Counted from the first letter of the stretch, positions 51,600 through 59,876 are shown. The stretch: DNA of 64,000 nt from Pirellulales bacterium (GCA_022841705.1 JALHQZ010000002.1:1364001-1428000), one strand, 5' to 3'. Translations and numbers: made by a program. Notes: generated from the letters alone by a model not told the origin.

Positions 51600-52412
51600 T
51601 CACGCCAGCACTAGTTCCATCTCGGCTGGCGTGGGGGCTTCGGTCAGCAACCGGGGGCCGTCGCGGGTGACGGCAATGGTGTGTTCGTAGTGAGCGCTGG
51701 GCTTTTTGTCGGTGGTGATTTGGGTCCAGTGATCCTTGAGCAGCTTGACTTTCTTGGTGCCCATGTTGACCATCGGCTCGACGGCGATCACCAGCCCGGG
51801 CTCGATGCGGAAGTCCCCCTGGCCACGCAAATTGCGGCTCAGGAAGTTTGGCACCTGCGGCTCTTCGTGCATCTGCCGACCGATGCCGTGGCCGACGAAG
51901 CACTCGACTGTCGAGTAGCCGTGGTCGCGCACGAAGCGGGACATCTCGACCGCGATTTGGCTCCACCGGGTTTTGGTGGACATCAGTTTGTAGGCGAGGA
52001 AGAACGTTTCTTCGGTGATACGCACGAGGCGATCGACGGCGGGCGAAACTTCGCCGATGCGGTAAGTAACGGCGGCGTCACCGCACCAGCCGTTGAAGCG
52101 GGCTCCAGTGTCGACACTAACGATGTCGCCTTCCTTCAGCGGCGTGTTGTTGGGGATGCCGTGGACGACCACTTCGTTCACGCTGGTGCAAGTACAAGCG
52201 GGGAACGGCGGCTTGCCTTTTTCGGTGTTGGGGTAGTTCTTAAAGAGCGGCACGGCGTTGTGTTCGGCAAACAATTCGCGGACGACCGTGTCGATCTCAG
52301 CCGTGGTGACCCCGGGGCGGATGATCTTGCTAACTTCTTCATGCGCGCGCCACACCAGCAGGCCGGCTTGGCGCATGAGACGAATTTCGCGATCACTCTT
52401 CAGTTGAATCAC
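51600..52412 (-). CDS. map: Methionine aminopeptidase, type I
   Basis: This 270-residue metalloenzyme removes the initiator methionine from nascent chains. The pita-bread fold motifs are present: ACTCTSVNEVVVHGIP with its active-site histidine, DTGARFNGWCGDAAVTY supplying two aspartate metal ligands, FVGHGIGRQMHEEP with the histidine ligand, and VIAVEPM and EHTIAVT with the glutamates. The start is a GTG (MIQLKSDREI). It lies in the spc-alpha junction after adk, a common place in bacteria. Confidence 0.95.
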   Translation of the reverse strand: MIQLKSDREIRLMRQAGLLVWRAHEEVSKIIRPGVTTAEIDTVVRELFAEHNAVPLFKNYPNTEKGKPPFPACTCTSVNEVVVHGIPNNTPLKEGDIVSVDTGARFNGWCGDAAVTYRIGEVSPAVDRLVRITEETFFLAYKLMSTKTRWSQIAVEMSRFVRDHGYSTVECFVGHGIGRQMHEEPQVPNFLSRNLRGQGDFRIEPGLVIAVEPMVNMGTKKVKLLKDHWTQITTDKKPSAHYEHTIAVTRDGPRLLTEAPTPAEMELVLA

Positions 52413-52439
52413 AGTACAACGAATTAAAACGGATTAACT

Positions 52440-52612
52440 ACAGAGGAAGCACAGAGAGGACGGAGGAAAGTGATGGATACTTCGGCTTGGCTATTGAGCA
52501 TTCGAATGACCAATGACCAAGCCGAAATGACCAATGATTTTTGAAGCTCTGCTCTCACTTTTCTTGTTTCTTTTCTCTGTGCTTCCTCTGGGCTCTCTGT
52601 GGTTAGATTCTT
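52440..52612. repeat. Inverted short repeats between adk and map
   Basis: CAGAGGAAGCACAGAGAG (52441-52458) is complemented by CTCTGTGCTTCCTCTG (52575-52590). Between them TGACCAA TGACCAA-type words (7-bp step) occur at 52508-52535. The spacer is 200 bases, long for a ribosomal operon. Confidence 0.65.
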
Positions 52613-52614
52613 CT

Positions 52615-53172
52615 TTAGCTCAAGTCCGACACCGCCAGCATGATGCGGGCGAAGACTTCGTCCAGCGTGCCGACGGCGTCGATACCCCGCAGGATGCCAC
52701 GGTCGTCGTAGTAGTTGGCTAGCGGGCGGGTTAGTTCCGCGTACACCCGCAGGCGCTCGCGGACGGTCTCTTCGGCGTCATCAGTCCGGCCCCGCTGGGA
52801 GAGCCGCTTCAAGAGCTCTTCGTGCGGGACCATAAACTCGAGCGCTGCTTCCAGCGGCGCGTCGCGGGCATCGAGCAATTTGTCGAGGGCTTCGGCCTGC
52901 GGCAAGGTGCGCGGGAAGCCATCGAACAAATAGCCACGGGTGCAATCATCGTCCGCCAATCGCGAGGCGACGATTTCGACCACCAGTTCATCCGGAACTA
53001 GTTGCCCTTGGTCGAGATACTTGGCGGCTTCCAACCCAATTTTGTGTCCGGCTGCCCGCGATTGCCGCAGCACATCGCCGGTCGACAGATGCACCACGCC
53101 CAAATGTTCGGCCAGCCGGAGCGACTGCGTTCCTTTACCAGCGCCAGGAGGTCCGAGGAAAACAATCCGCAT
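52615..53172 (-). CDS. adk: Adenylate kinase
   Basis: The 185-residue enzyme converts AMP plus ATP to two ADP. It has the P-loop GPPGAGKGT at residues 7-15, the AMP-binding region LSTGDVLRQ, GYLFDGFPRTLPQAEALD, and a short LID (LSQRGRTDDAEETVRERL) without the zinc cysteines, so it is the short form. The gene is in the classical secY-adk-map order. The start is preceded by CCGTTGTCCC with no Shine-Dalgarno sequence. Confidence 0.96.
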   Translation of the reverse strand: MRIVFLGPPGAGKGTQSLRLAEHLGVVHLSTGDVLRQSRAAGHKIGLEAAKYLDQGQLVPDELVVEIVASRLADDDCTRGYLFDGFPRTLPQAEALDKLLDARDAPLEAALEFMVPHEELLKRLSQRGRTDDAEETVRERLRVYAELTRPLANYYDDRGILRGIDAVGTLDEVFARIMLAVSDLS

Positions 53173-53245
53173 GGGACAACGGCGTCAGAATTCGCAAAGT
53201 CAAGGCGGCGCCCCGGCGCCGCGCGGTGTTACTCCAACTGCTCCG

Positions 53246-54598
53246 CTACTCAAGCAGGCCTTTGTAATTTCGCATCACGAGGTGACTATCGATCTTCTGC
53301 ACCAAGTCGAACGCCACGCTCACGGCGATCAGCAAACTCGTGCCGCCGTAAAATGCAGCGATGCCCCACGGCACGTTCAGCCAAGTGGCCACCAGCGTGG
53401 GGATGATTGCGATCAGCGCGAGGAACCCGGCGCCAACGTAGGTGATGCGGAACATCACTTTTTCCAAGTAATCGGCGGTCCGCTTACCGGGGCGATAACC
53501 CGGAATGAACGAGCCGAAGTTTTTCAGATTGTCCGCCATGTCCTTCGGGTTGAAGGTAATCGCGGTCCAGAAGTAGCAGAAGAAATAGATCAGCGCGAGG
53601 AAGGCGAGGTTGTAGATAAACGACTGCCGCTCGAAGGCGCTCGCGAGGCTGGTGACGAGCGTTTTGCCGAGGCCGTCCTGCCAACTGGCCGCCATGCGGG
53701 CGATCGGCTGCAGGATGAGCATCGGGAAAATCAATAAACTGCTGGCGAAGATGATCGGCATCACGCCCGCTTGATTCACTTTGAGCGGCAGGTACGACCG
53801 GCCGCCACCCATCACCTTCCGGCCGCGCATGTGCTTGGCGCTTTGCATCGAGATGCGGCGCTGGCCGAGTGTGATGTACACGGTGCCGGCCACCACGCCG
53901 ATGAACATTAGCACCAACAGCAGCACCTGCGGCGGGTCGATCTTGCCGACTTCGCCGAGCGTGGGGCTCGCCCGCTGGAGCAGTTGGTATCCAGCGCTCG
54001 GCATGTCGGCCAGGATGCCGGCCATGATGAGCAGGCTAATACCGTTGCCGATGCCGTACTCGTCGATCTGTTCGCCGAGCCACATGAGGAACACCGTGCC
54101 GCAGGTCATCGTGAGCAGCGCCACGAACCACCAGCTCCACATCAGTTCGCCGGTGGCGGGGCTCAAGAACTGCGCGGCGACGAATTGCGAGGCGTAGGAG
54201 TTAATGTACACGCCGCTTTGAAACAGGCATAAGAAAACCGTGGCGTAGCGGGTGTACTCGTTGATCTTCTTGCGGCCCGCTTCGCCTTCTTTCTGCAACT
54301 GGTCGAGCTTCGGAATGACGCTCCCCAACAGCTGGAAGATGATCGACGCCGAAATGTATGGCATGATCCCCAGCCCGAAGATAGTGACGTTTTGCAGCTG
54401 GCTGGCCGAGAGAATGGCGACCTGCTTGAGGATGTCGCCCACCCCGCCGGCATTGGTGCTGATGCGCACCTTTTCGGCATCGACAATCGGCAGGTTGATC
54501 TGGAAGCCGACGCGATAGATCGCCAGCATGATGAGCGTGAGCACAATTTTGCGCCGCAGCTCGGGGATCGACCACACAACGCGAAGTTTTTCGAACAT
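53246..54598 (-). CDS. secY: Protein translocase subunit SecY
   Basis: This 450-residue inner-membrane channel of the Sec translocon has about ten helices. Visible family segments are KIVLTLIMLAIYRVGFQI, the plug-proximal LGIMPYISASIIFQLLGS, EGEAGRKKINEYTRYATV, GIGNGISLLIMAGI, and the cytoplasmic loop GFRPGKRTADYLEKV-like stretch (PGYRPGKRTADYL). It follows rplO and precedes adk, the standard spc arrangement. Spacers on both sides are repeat-rich. Confidence 0.97.
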   Translation of the reverse strand: MFEKLRVVWSIPELRRKIVLTLIMLAIYRVGFQINLPIVDAEKVRISTNAGGVGDILKQVAILSASQLQNVTIFGLGIMPYISASIIFQLLGSVIPKLDQLQKEGEAGRKKINEYTRYATVFLCLFQSGVYINSYASQFVAAQFLSPATGELMWSWWFVALLTMTCGTVFLMWLGEQIDEYGIGNGISLLIMAGILADMPSAGYQLLQRASPTLGEVGKIDPPQVLLLVLMFIGVVAGTVYITLGQRRISMQSAKHMRGRKVMGGGRSYLPLKVNQAGVMPIIFASSLLIFPMLILQPIARMAASWQDGLGKTLVTSLASAFERQSFIYNLAFLALIYFFCYFWTAITFNPKDMADNLKNFGSFIPGYRPGKRTADYLEKVMFRITYVGAGFLALIAIIPTLVATWLNVPWGIAAFYGGTSLLIAVSVAFDLVQKIDSHLVMRNYKGLLE

Positions 54599-54718
54599 GA
54601 TCCGTTACTACTTTGCTTTTCGCGGCAGCGTTCCGCCTATGGGCCGACTCGATTGGTCGGCAAGTGGTGTAATATCGCGGAAGGGGGCGAAAGTGGCAAC
54701 GGCAGGCGGCGAAACTGA

Positions 54719-54741
54719 AGGAGGCCTCTCCAAGGCCTCCT
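54719..54741. repeat. AGGAGGCCT hairpin before secY
   Basis: AGGAGGCCT and AGGCCTCCT pair around CTCCA. It is the exact reverse complement of the core of 49512-49538, about 5 kb away in the same cluster. Confidence 0.65.
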
Positions 54742-54745
54742 AGAG

Positions 54746-55267
54746 TTATTTCGTGGCTGCGGCTTTGGCGGCGACCTTCGCGGCTTTGGCGGCGGCTTGC
54801 TTTTCGGCGACGGGGGTGCTTTGCGGGGTGACCGCGACCTTGCCGCCGGCGGCTTCGATCTTTTGTTTGGCGCTTTCGCTGAACAGGTGCGCGCTGACGG
54901 TGAGCTTCTTGGTCACATCGCCTTCGCCCAGAATCTTCAGCAGATCGAACCGACCCTTGGCGATGTTCTTCGCCTTCAGCGCGTCGATGGTCACTTCCTC
55001 GCCAGGGTTGAAGGCGTCGTTGATGTCGCCGATGTTCACCACCGCGACCGTCTTGCCCCACTTGTTGTTGAAGCCCCGCTTGGGGGTTCGCATCGCCAGC
55101 GGCATGGCGCCGCCGATGAAGGTGCGAGCATTGCGCGCACCATTGCGGGAGCCGTCGCCCTTGTGGCCGCGGCCGCACGTCTTGCCGTGACCCGAGCCAA
55201 TGCCGCGGCCCAGGCGCTTGCGCTTCTTGTTCTTGTGTATGCCGCGATGGACGTCGTTCAGAATCAT
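54746..55267 (-). CDS. rplO: 50S ribosomal protein L15
   Basis: This 173-residue late-assembly protein has the basic Gly-rich N-terminus [20 protein letters not shown] and the central [14 protein letters not shown] [16 protein letters not shown]. It also has an Ala/Lys-rich C-terminal tail of about 30 residues not found in short L15s. Its ATG overlaps the rpsE stop (ATGA at 55264-55267), so the rpmD (L30) gene that usually separates them is missing. Confidence 0.96.
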   Translation of the reverse strand: MILNDVHRGIHKNKKRKRLGRGIGSGHGKTCGRGHKGDGSRNGARNARTFIGGAMPLAMRTPKRGFNNKWGKTVAVVNIGDINDAFNPGEEVTIDALKAKNIAKGRFDLLKILGEGDVTKKLTVSAHLFSESAKQKIEAAGGKVAVTPQSTPVAEKQAAAKAAKVAAKAAATK

Positions 55268-55758
55268 GACAGGGTTACTCCGCGGAGCCGTTCGACTTCG
55301 CCCTTCGGCCGCAGTTGCTTGAGGGCCTCAATGGTGGCTTTAACCAACGCGACCGAGTTATTGGAACCAAAACTCTTGGTGAGAATGTTGTGGATGCCGG
55401 CCGACTCACACACTGCCCGCACTGCGGTGCCGGCGATCACACCCGTGCCGGGGCTCGCGGGGACGAGCACCACTTGGGCGGCGCCATACTCGCCGATAAC
55501 CTGGTGGGGAATCGTGCTGTTTTCAATCGGCACGGTGATCATGTTCCGCATCCCTTCTTTGCGCGCCTTCTCAACGCACGGCGGAACTTCGTTCGCTTTG
55601 CCGTAACCCCAGCCAACCTTGCCTTGGTTATCGCCCACGACGACCATCGCGGCGAAGCTAAAGCGCCGACCACCTTTCACTACGGTGGCGCACCGCTTGA
55701 TCTTCACCACGCTTTCGCTCAGCTCGCCACGTTGGCGTTCGGCTTGTTCTTTGGCCAT
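55264..55758 (-). CDS. rpsE: 30S ribosomal protein S5
   Basis: This 164-residue protein is involved in decoding accuracy and mRNA unwinding. The N-terminal double-stranded RNA-binding fold is clear ([31 protein letters not shown]), as are [19 protein letters not shown] and the ending [14 protein letters not shown] segment. It is translationally coupled to rplO by a four-base overlap. A G-rich heptamer array on the + strand abuts its start. Confidence 0.97.
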   Translation of the reverse strand: MAKEQAERQRGELSESVVKIKRCATVVKGGRRFSFAAMVVVGDNQGKVGWGYGKANEVPPCVEKARKEGMRNMITVPIENSTIPHQVIGEYGAAQVVLVPASPGTGVIAGTAVRAVCESAGIHNILTKSFGSNNSVALVKATIEALKQLRPKGEVERLRGVTLS

Positions 55759-55759
55759 T

Positions 55760-55797
55760 GGGGAGGGGTTAGGGGCTAGGGGTCAGGAGCTAGGGAA
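55760..55797. repeat. Heptamer array before rpsE
   Basis: GGGGTTA GGGGCTA-type words with a 7-bp step fill most of the 47-base rplR-rpsE spacer. They are C-rich in the coding direction and abut the start codon. No second arm is present in this short spacer. Confidence 0.65.
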
Positions 55798-55805
55798 AAC
55801 TGCTA

Positions 55806-56174
55806 TTAGAATTCGAGACCGGCGGCACGGGCGGCTTCCGCCACCGCGGCAACGCGGCCGTGATACTTAAACGGGCCCCGGTCGAAGCAAACTTGCTTCA
55901 CGCCGGACTTGATCGCGCGTTCGGCAATCGCCTTGCCAACCGCGGCGGCAGCATCTTTATTGCCGCCGTACTTCAGCTCGCCGGACAGTTGCTTATCGAG
56001 CGTCGACGCCGCGGCCAGGGTCTTGCCGGTGGAATCGTCGATCAACTGCACGCTGATGTTGCGATGGCTGCGGAACACGCTCAAGCGCGGCCGCTCGGTC
56101 GTGCCGGTCAGGCTCTTACGAACCCGAAACGTGCGACGCTGACGTTGACGAAGTTTTTGGCGACTATGGTCCAT
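55806..56174 (-). CDS. rplR: 50S ribosomal protein L18
   Basis: This 122-residue protein binds 5S rRNA. Typical parts are [23 protein letters not shown] (split here by the reading), [19 protein letters not shown], and the C-terminal [20 protein letters not shown]. The start at 56174 (MDHSRQKLR) is used; 17 further open codons upstream come from heptamer repeat DNA. It is positioned between rplF and rpsE. Confidence 0.96.
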   Translation of the reverse strand: MDHSRQKLRQRQRRTFRVRKSLTGTTERPRLSVFRSHRNISVQLIDDSTGKTLAAASTLDKQLSGELKYGGNKDAAAAVGKAIAERAIKSGVKQVCFDRGPFKYHGRVAAVAEAARAAGLEF

Positions 56175-56177
56175 GGT

Positions 56178-56255
56178 TCGGATAGGGGATTTGGGATGTA
56201 GGTTTTGGGGCAGCTTACTCGGCACTGCCTGCTGCCCTCTGCCTGCTGCCTACTA
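56178..56255. repeat. Heptamer arrays between rplF and rplR
   Basis: GGGGATT TGGGATG-type words (56184-56212) and ACTGCCT GCTGCCC words (56224-56250) both step by 7 bp. They use two different words: the first is like the phoB spacer, the second like the cpaF spacer. The right array touches the rplF stop codon at 56253. Confidence 0.65.
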
Positions 56256-56795
56256 CTTCGCGGTCTTACCAGCCTTACGACGCACCGCTTCGCCTTCGTA
56301 GCGAATGCCTTTGCCTTTGTAAGGTTCGGGCTTGCGGACGGCTCGCACTTCGGCGGCGAACTGGCCGACGGCTTGCTTGTCAGCGCCTTTGATGACGATG
56401 TGCGTTTGGTCGGGGCAGGTGACGGTGAGGTTTTCCGGAATCGGCTTTTGGATTTCGTTCGCGAAGCCGACCCGCAACTGCAGCGTCTTGCCGGAGATGG
56501 CGCCCAGGTAACCGACGCCTTGGATTTCCAGCTTCTTTTCGTAGCCTTGCGTCACGCCGACCATCATGTTGGCCAGCAGCGCGCGGGTTAGGCCGTGATA
56601 GGCGCGATCGGTCCGCTCATCGCTAGCGCGGGTGCAGCGGACTTCCTTGGCGGCTTCGTCGATCTCGATCTCAACTTCCGGCCGGTGGGTGTAAGTCAAC
56701 TTGCCGAGCTTGCCTTCCACGGCAACCTCGCGCCCGGTGAGGGCCACCTTCACGCCGGCGGGAATTGCGACAGGTTTGTTACCAATGCGGGACAT
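56253..56795 (-). CDS. rplF: 50S ribosomal protein L6
   Basis: This 180-residue protein near the sarcin-ricin loop has the duplicated L6 fold: MSRIGNKPVAIPAGVKV, GKLTYTHRPEVEIEID, the middle GVTQGYEKKLEIQGVGYLG and the C-terminal RAVRKPEPYKGKGIRYEGE. Length is normal. It lies between rpsH and rplR. Its start codon is preceded by CAGCCAA-type heptamers. Confidence 0.97.
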   Translation of the reverse strand: MSRIGNKPVAIPAGVKVALTGREVAVEGKLGKLTYTHRPEVEIEIDEAAKEVRCTRASDERTDRAYHGLTRALLANMMVGVTQGYEKKLEIQGVGYLGAISGKTLQLRVGFANEIQKPIPENLTVTCPDQTHIVIKGADKQAVGQFAAEVRAVRKPEPYKGKGIRYEGEAVRRKAGKTAK

Positions 56796-56802
56796 GGGAA
56801 AG

Positions 56803-56932
56803 GGCTGTTGGCTGTTAGCTATTGGCTGTTAGCTTTTGGCTATCAGCACTTGGCTATTTGCGATGGAAACTTTTAGGGCAAACTTGAATCGAGAGACGTC
56901 CGGCCAATAGCCAACAGCTAAAAGCCAATAGC
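56803..56932. repeat. Inverted heptamer arrays between rpsH and rplF
   Basis: GGCTGTT GGCTGTT and related words (56803-56859, 7-bp step) face CCAATAG CCAACAG words (56903-56932). The arms are largely complementary across a loop of about 40 bases. One arm abuts the rplF ATG, the other the rpsH stop codon. This is among the clearest examples. Confidence 0.8.
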
Positions 56933-56937
56933 CTCCC

Positions 56938-57339
56938 CTACCACAATTCACAAATGACTTCGCCGCCGAGGTTGCGTTGGCGGGCTTCGCGGTCGCTCAC
57001 CACGCCGCGGCTGGTGCTGATGATCGAAATGCCCAGGCCGTTCAAAACCGGACGGAGCGACTTGGCTTGCGAGTACACGCGGCGGCCCGGCTTGCTGACG
57101 CGCTTGATGTGCCGAATGACACGCTCGCCGTTGGGGCCGTACTTCAGGTCGATATGGAGGCTCTTGGCCGGAGCGCCTTCTTCGGCTTCTTCGCGCCAGT
57201 CCCAAATGTAACCTTCGCGCTTGAGCACTTCGGCGACACCACACTTCACTTTCGACACCGGCAACGTCACGAACGGCCGTTCAACGCGCACAGCGTTGCG
57301 GATGCGAGTGAGCATGTCGGCGATGGGATCGGTCATCAT
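56938..57339 (-). CDS. rpsH: 30S ribosomal protein S8
   Basis: This 133-residue protein binds helix 21 of 16S rRNA and usually autoregulates the spc operon. Typical features are TDPIADMLTRIRNA at the start, VLKREGYIWDW, KSLRPVLNGLGISIISTSRGV and the terminal GGEVICELW. Two ATG codons stand in tandem at the start. It lies between rpsN and rplF. Confidence 0.97.
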   Translation of the reverse strand: MMTDPIADMLTRIRNAVRVERPFVTLPVSKVKCGVAEVLKREGYIWDWREEAEEGAPAKSLHIDLKYGPNGERVIRHIKRVSKPGRRVYSQAKSLRPVLNGLGISIISTSRGVVSDREARQRNLGGEVICELW

Positions 57340-57429
57340 CGGGAGAGGAACTCCGGGGCGCCCGCGATCAAAGTGGCGGGCCGCACGATTATGGACGCTG
57401 TAGGAACGAAGGGAACTCTTGCTTAACGC

Positions 57430-57615
57430 TTACCAACTGGAAATCCGAACGCCGGGGATCACACCTTTATCGGCCAGTTCGCGGAAGTGAATTCGGCACA
57501 GGCCGAACTTGCGGTACACGGCGCGGGGACGACCACACAGCTTGCAACGACTTTCGCGGCGCGAGCTGAACTTCGGCTTGCGATTCGCTTTGGCGATTTT
57601 TGATTTGCTGGCCAC
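57430..57615 (-). CDS. rpsN: 30S ribosomal protein S14, zinc-type
   Basis: The 61-residue protein has the short zinc-binding (type Z) length, ending [12 protein letters not shown]. Zinc ligands would be C24, C27 and C40, but the usual fourth cysteine is replaced by histidine (CRIH at 40-43), a CxxC-CxxH variant that could still bind zinc. It starts at GTG. Order rplE-rpsN-rpsH is standard. Confidence 0.95.
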   Translation of the reverse strand: MASKSKIAKANRKPKFSSRRESRCKLCGRPRAVYRKFGLCRIHFRELADKGVIPGVRISSW

Positions 57616-57654
57616 AGCAGGGAATCCAGTAGGTAGGGAAAGCGGAGGAAAAAA

Positions 57655-58281
57655 CTAAGCGGCGGTTTCACGTTGGAACGGGATGCCGAACATGTCGAGC
57701 ATGGTGCGGGCTTCATCGTCCGTGGCGCCCTTGGTGCAAATGGCGATGTTCATGCCTTGCACGCGTTGGTACTTGTCGGGGTTGAGCTCAGGGAAGACGA
57801 GTTGTTCCACCAAGCCAAGGCTGAAGTTACCGTTGCCATCGAACGCATTCTTCTTCACACCGCGGAAGTCACGCACCCGCGGCAGGGCGATTGAAATCAA
57901 GCGGTCGAGGAACTCGTACATCCGGGCGCCACGCAGGGTGACCTTGGCCCCAATCGCTTGGCCTTCCCGCAGGCGGAACGCGGCAACGCTCTTGCGAGCC
58001 CGGCAGACCATCGCCTTTTGGCCGGTGATTTCTGACAGCGCGGAGGTTGATTCTTCGATGTGCTTCTTGTCGGTCACGGCGCTCGAGACGCCCATGCTCA
58101 CCACGATCTTTTCGATCCGCGGCAACGACAAGCGGTTCACGCGCCCCAATTGACCTTGGAGCGCGGGGAGAATTTCTTTCTCGAAGCGTTCCAGCAGGCG
58201 CGGCGTAGGGCCTTTGGCCGCCATTCCCTTGGATGACGGTCCGGCGGCGGGCTTTTTCGATTTGGATTCGGCTTTGGCCAT
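57655..58281 (-). CDS. rplE: 50S ribosomal protein L5
   Basis: This 208-residue 5S rRNA-binding protein of the central protuberance has VNRLSLPRIEKIVVSMGV, GQKAMVCRARKSVAAFRLR, GARMYEFLDRLISIALPRVRDFRG and NPDKYQRVQGMNIAI. It carries an N-terminal Lys/Ser-rich extension of about 25 residues relative to the common 180-residue form. It lies between rplX and rpsN. Confidence 0.97.
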   Translation of the reverse strand: MAKAESKSKKPAAGPSSKGMAAKGPTPRLLERFEKEILPALQGQLGRVNRLSLPRIEKIVVSMGVSSAVTDKKHIEESTSALSEITGQKAMVCRARKSVAAFRLREGQAIGAKVTLRGARMYEFLDRLISIALPRVRDFRGVKKNAFDGNGNFSLGLVEQLVFPELNPDKYQRVQGMNIAICTKGATDDEARTMLDMFGIPFQRETAA

Positions 58282-58332
58282 GGTTCAATCTGACTTGTTC
58301 GTTACGTAGCCGCGTTTAGCTTTACGTGGACC

Positions 58333-58377
58333 GGTCTCTCCGAGACCAGAGTTCGCGTCTCGGAGAGACGCGTCTAC
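58333..58377. repeat. Double hairpin between rplX and rplE
   Basis: GGTCTCTCCGAGACC (58333-58347) and CGCGTCTCGGAGAGACGCG (58354-58372) are adjacent mirror-related hairpins, the latter followed by TCTAC (GTAG on the other strand). The second is the reverse complement of the hairpin at 29012-29029. It lies just downstream of rplX, whose stop is at 58381. Confidence 0.65.
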
Positions 58378-58380
58378 TCA

Positions 58381-58728
58381 TTACTTCTTCTCGTGACTCT
58401 TGTGAGCGGGGGACATTTGGCCCGCGCTCGCGCCGCACTTTTTGCAAAACCGTTCCTTAGCGCCATCGTCCAGGAACCGGGCGCCGAGCCGGGTGGCTTT
58501 GCCACACGACGCGCACACATGCTGGAGGTTCGACAACTGCACCGGCATCTCGCGGTTGAGCCGGCCCCCTTGCGGGTGCTTCTGGCTCCGCTTGACGTGC
58601 TTGTATACCTTCGCCACGCCTTCGACGATCGCCTTGCCGGTCTGGCGGTCGATCTTGATGACGCGGCTCTGCACACCCTTATCGGCGCCAGCAATGACTT
58701 TCACGGTGTCGCCAGTACGGATCAACAT
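58381..58728 (-). CDS. rplX: 50S ribosomal protein L24
   Basis: This 115-residue assembly initiator has an N-terminal KOW motif (LIRTGDTVKVIAGADKGVQ), the loop KVYKHVKRSQKHPQGGRLN and a C-terminal zinc ribbon with two CxxC pairs (CASC and CKKC), as in many bacterial L24s. It lies between rplN and rplE. The downstream end has dispersed hairpins and the upstream end a heptamer array. Confidence 0.96.
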   Translation of the reverse strand: MLIRTGDTVKVIAGADKGVQSRVIKIDRQTGKAIVEGVAKVYKHVKRSQKHPQGGRLNREMPVQLSNLQHVCASCGKATRLGARFLDDGAKERFCKKCGASAGQMSPAHKSHEKK

Positions 58729-58737
58729 AGCAGGGGC

Positions 58738-58832
58738 AATGGGTAAGGGTTTGAGACTAGGGATCGCAGGACGAATTAAACGGGAGGTTACAGCAACTTG
58801 CCTAACCTCTATCCTCTGACCTCTAAACTCTT
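58738..58832. repeat. Heptamer arrays between rplN and rplX
   Basis: GGGTAAGGGTTTGAGACTAGGG (58741-58762; irregular, shown only by its ends here) and CTAACCT CTATCCT words (58802-58830, 7-bp step) frame the spacer. They are G-rich near the rplX start and C-rich near the rplN stop on the + strand. Confidence 0.6.
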
Positions 58833-58833
58833 C

Positions 58834-59202
58834 TTAAACGACTTCGTTCGCTAAGCTTACGATCTTCATAAACTTGCGGTCGCGAAGTTCGCGGGCGACG
58901 GCGCCGAAAATGCGCGTGCCACGCGGGTTGTTATCTTTGTCAATCACCACCACGGCGTTGGTGTCGAACTTCACATAGCTGCCATCGGTGCGGCGGGTCG
59001 GGTACTTGGAGCGGACAATTACGCACCGGACGACCGACTTCTTCTTGAGGTCGCTCCCCGGGATGACGCTCTTCACGCTGCAAATAATCACATCGCCCAA
59101 AGTGGCGGTGCGGCGGCGGCTACCACCGAGCACCTTCACGCACATCACTTCCTTGGCGCCCGTGTTGTCGGCGACGGCAAGTCGCGTTTCCATTTGAATC
59201 AT
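58834..59202 (-). CDS. rplN: 50S ribosomal protein L14
   Basis: This 122-residue protein of the subunit interface is highly conserved: [57 protein letters not shown] and the ending [18 protein letters not shown]. Length is exactly normal. It lies between rpsQ and rplX. Confidence 0.98.
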   Translation of the reverse strand: MIQMETRLAVADNTGAKEVMCVKVLGGSRRRTATLGDVIICSVKSVIPGSDLKKKSVVRCVIVRSKYPTRRTDGSYVKFDTNAVVVIDKDNNPRGTRIFGAVARELRDRKFMKIVSLANEVV

Positions 59203-59247
59203 GGCAATCTCGCTTGGCTTGGTAGCCGGTTGTTCGGAGCGAAAGGA

Positions 59248-59565
59248 TTACTTGGCTGCGGTCGCGGCGGCGGCTTCTTGTTCCAGCTTGGCGGCGGCAC
59301 GCATCGCGGCCAAGTCCACCTGTTGGCTGCGCTGCACCACACGGACCAGTTCCCACCGCTTCAGCTTGCTCTTCGGCGGGCACTCGATGATTTCCACCGT
59401 GTCGCCATGCTTCGAGTCGTTGGTTTCGTCGTGAACGTGGCACACCGTCTTGCGATGGATGATCTTGCCGTACTTCGGATGGCTGACCATCCGCGGAATC
59501 TCCACGCGGCGACACTTGTTCATTTTGTCGCTAGTGACAACGCCGATGACTTGTTTCTTGGGCAT
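59248..59565 (-). CDS. rpsQ: 30S ribosomal protein S17
   Basis: This 105-residue OB-fold protein binds the 5' domain of 16S rRNA. It has VIGVVTSDKMNKCRRVEI, HPKYGKIIHRKTVCHVHDE, GDTVEIIECPPKSKLKRW, then an Ala/Gln-rich C-terminal extension of about 20 residues. The ATG at 59565 is used; the frame runs upstream through repeat DNA. It lies between rpmC and rplN. Confidence 0.96.
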   Translation of the reverse strand: MPKKQVIGVVTSDKMNKCRRVEIPRMVSHPKYGKIIHRKTVCHVHDETNDSKHGDTVEIIECPPKSKLKRWELVRVVQRSQQVDLAAMRAAAKLEQEAAAATAAK

Positions 59566-59574
59566 GGGAGGAAC

Positions 59575-59661
59575 GGTAAGTCGTGATTGGTGAGTCGTAA
59601 TTCGTGTAGGGTGGGTGATCGGTGATCGGTGATGCACTCACCATTCACCATTCACCACTCA
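59575..59661. repeat. Inverted heptamer arrays between rpmC and rpsQ
   Basis: GTGATTG GTGAGTC words (59580-59608), then GTGATCG GTGATCG (59616-59632), face ACCATTC ACCATTC words (59640-59661). All step by 7 bp. The right arm runs into the rpmC stop codon, the left to within ten bases of the rpsQ ATG. Confidence 0.75.
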
Positions 59662-59859
59662 CCCAATCTGCTTCGCGCGTTGGGTTTGCAGCGTCTTCAC
59701 ACGGGCGATCAACCGCCGGTTACGGCGGACTTCGCTCGGGGCGTCCAGCTTTTCGGTTTGCGACTTGATGCGCAGACGGAACACCTGCTCGGCCGCTTCT
59801 TTGGCGGTGAGCTCCAGTTGTTCATCGCTCATGTCGCGAAGTTCAGTGATTTTGGCCAT
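59659..59859 (-). CDS. rpmC: 50S ribosomal protein L29
   Basis: The 66-residue two-helix protein lies near the exit tunnel. MAKITELRDMSDEQLELTAK and the final RLIARVKTLQTQRA fit L29. Its last codons are part of a heptamer repeat array. It is 17 bases from rplP. Confidence 0.95.
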   Translation of the reverse strand: MAKITELRDMSDEQLELTAKEAAEQVFRLRIKSQTEKLDAPSEVRRNRRLIARVKTLQTQRAKQIG

Positions 59860-59876
59860 CGCTCTGGTACTCGTGT

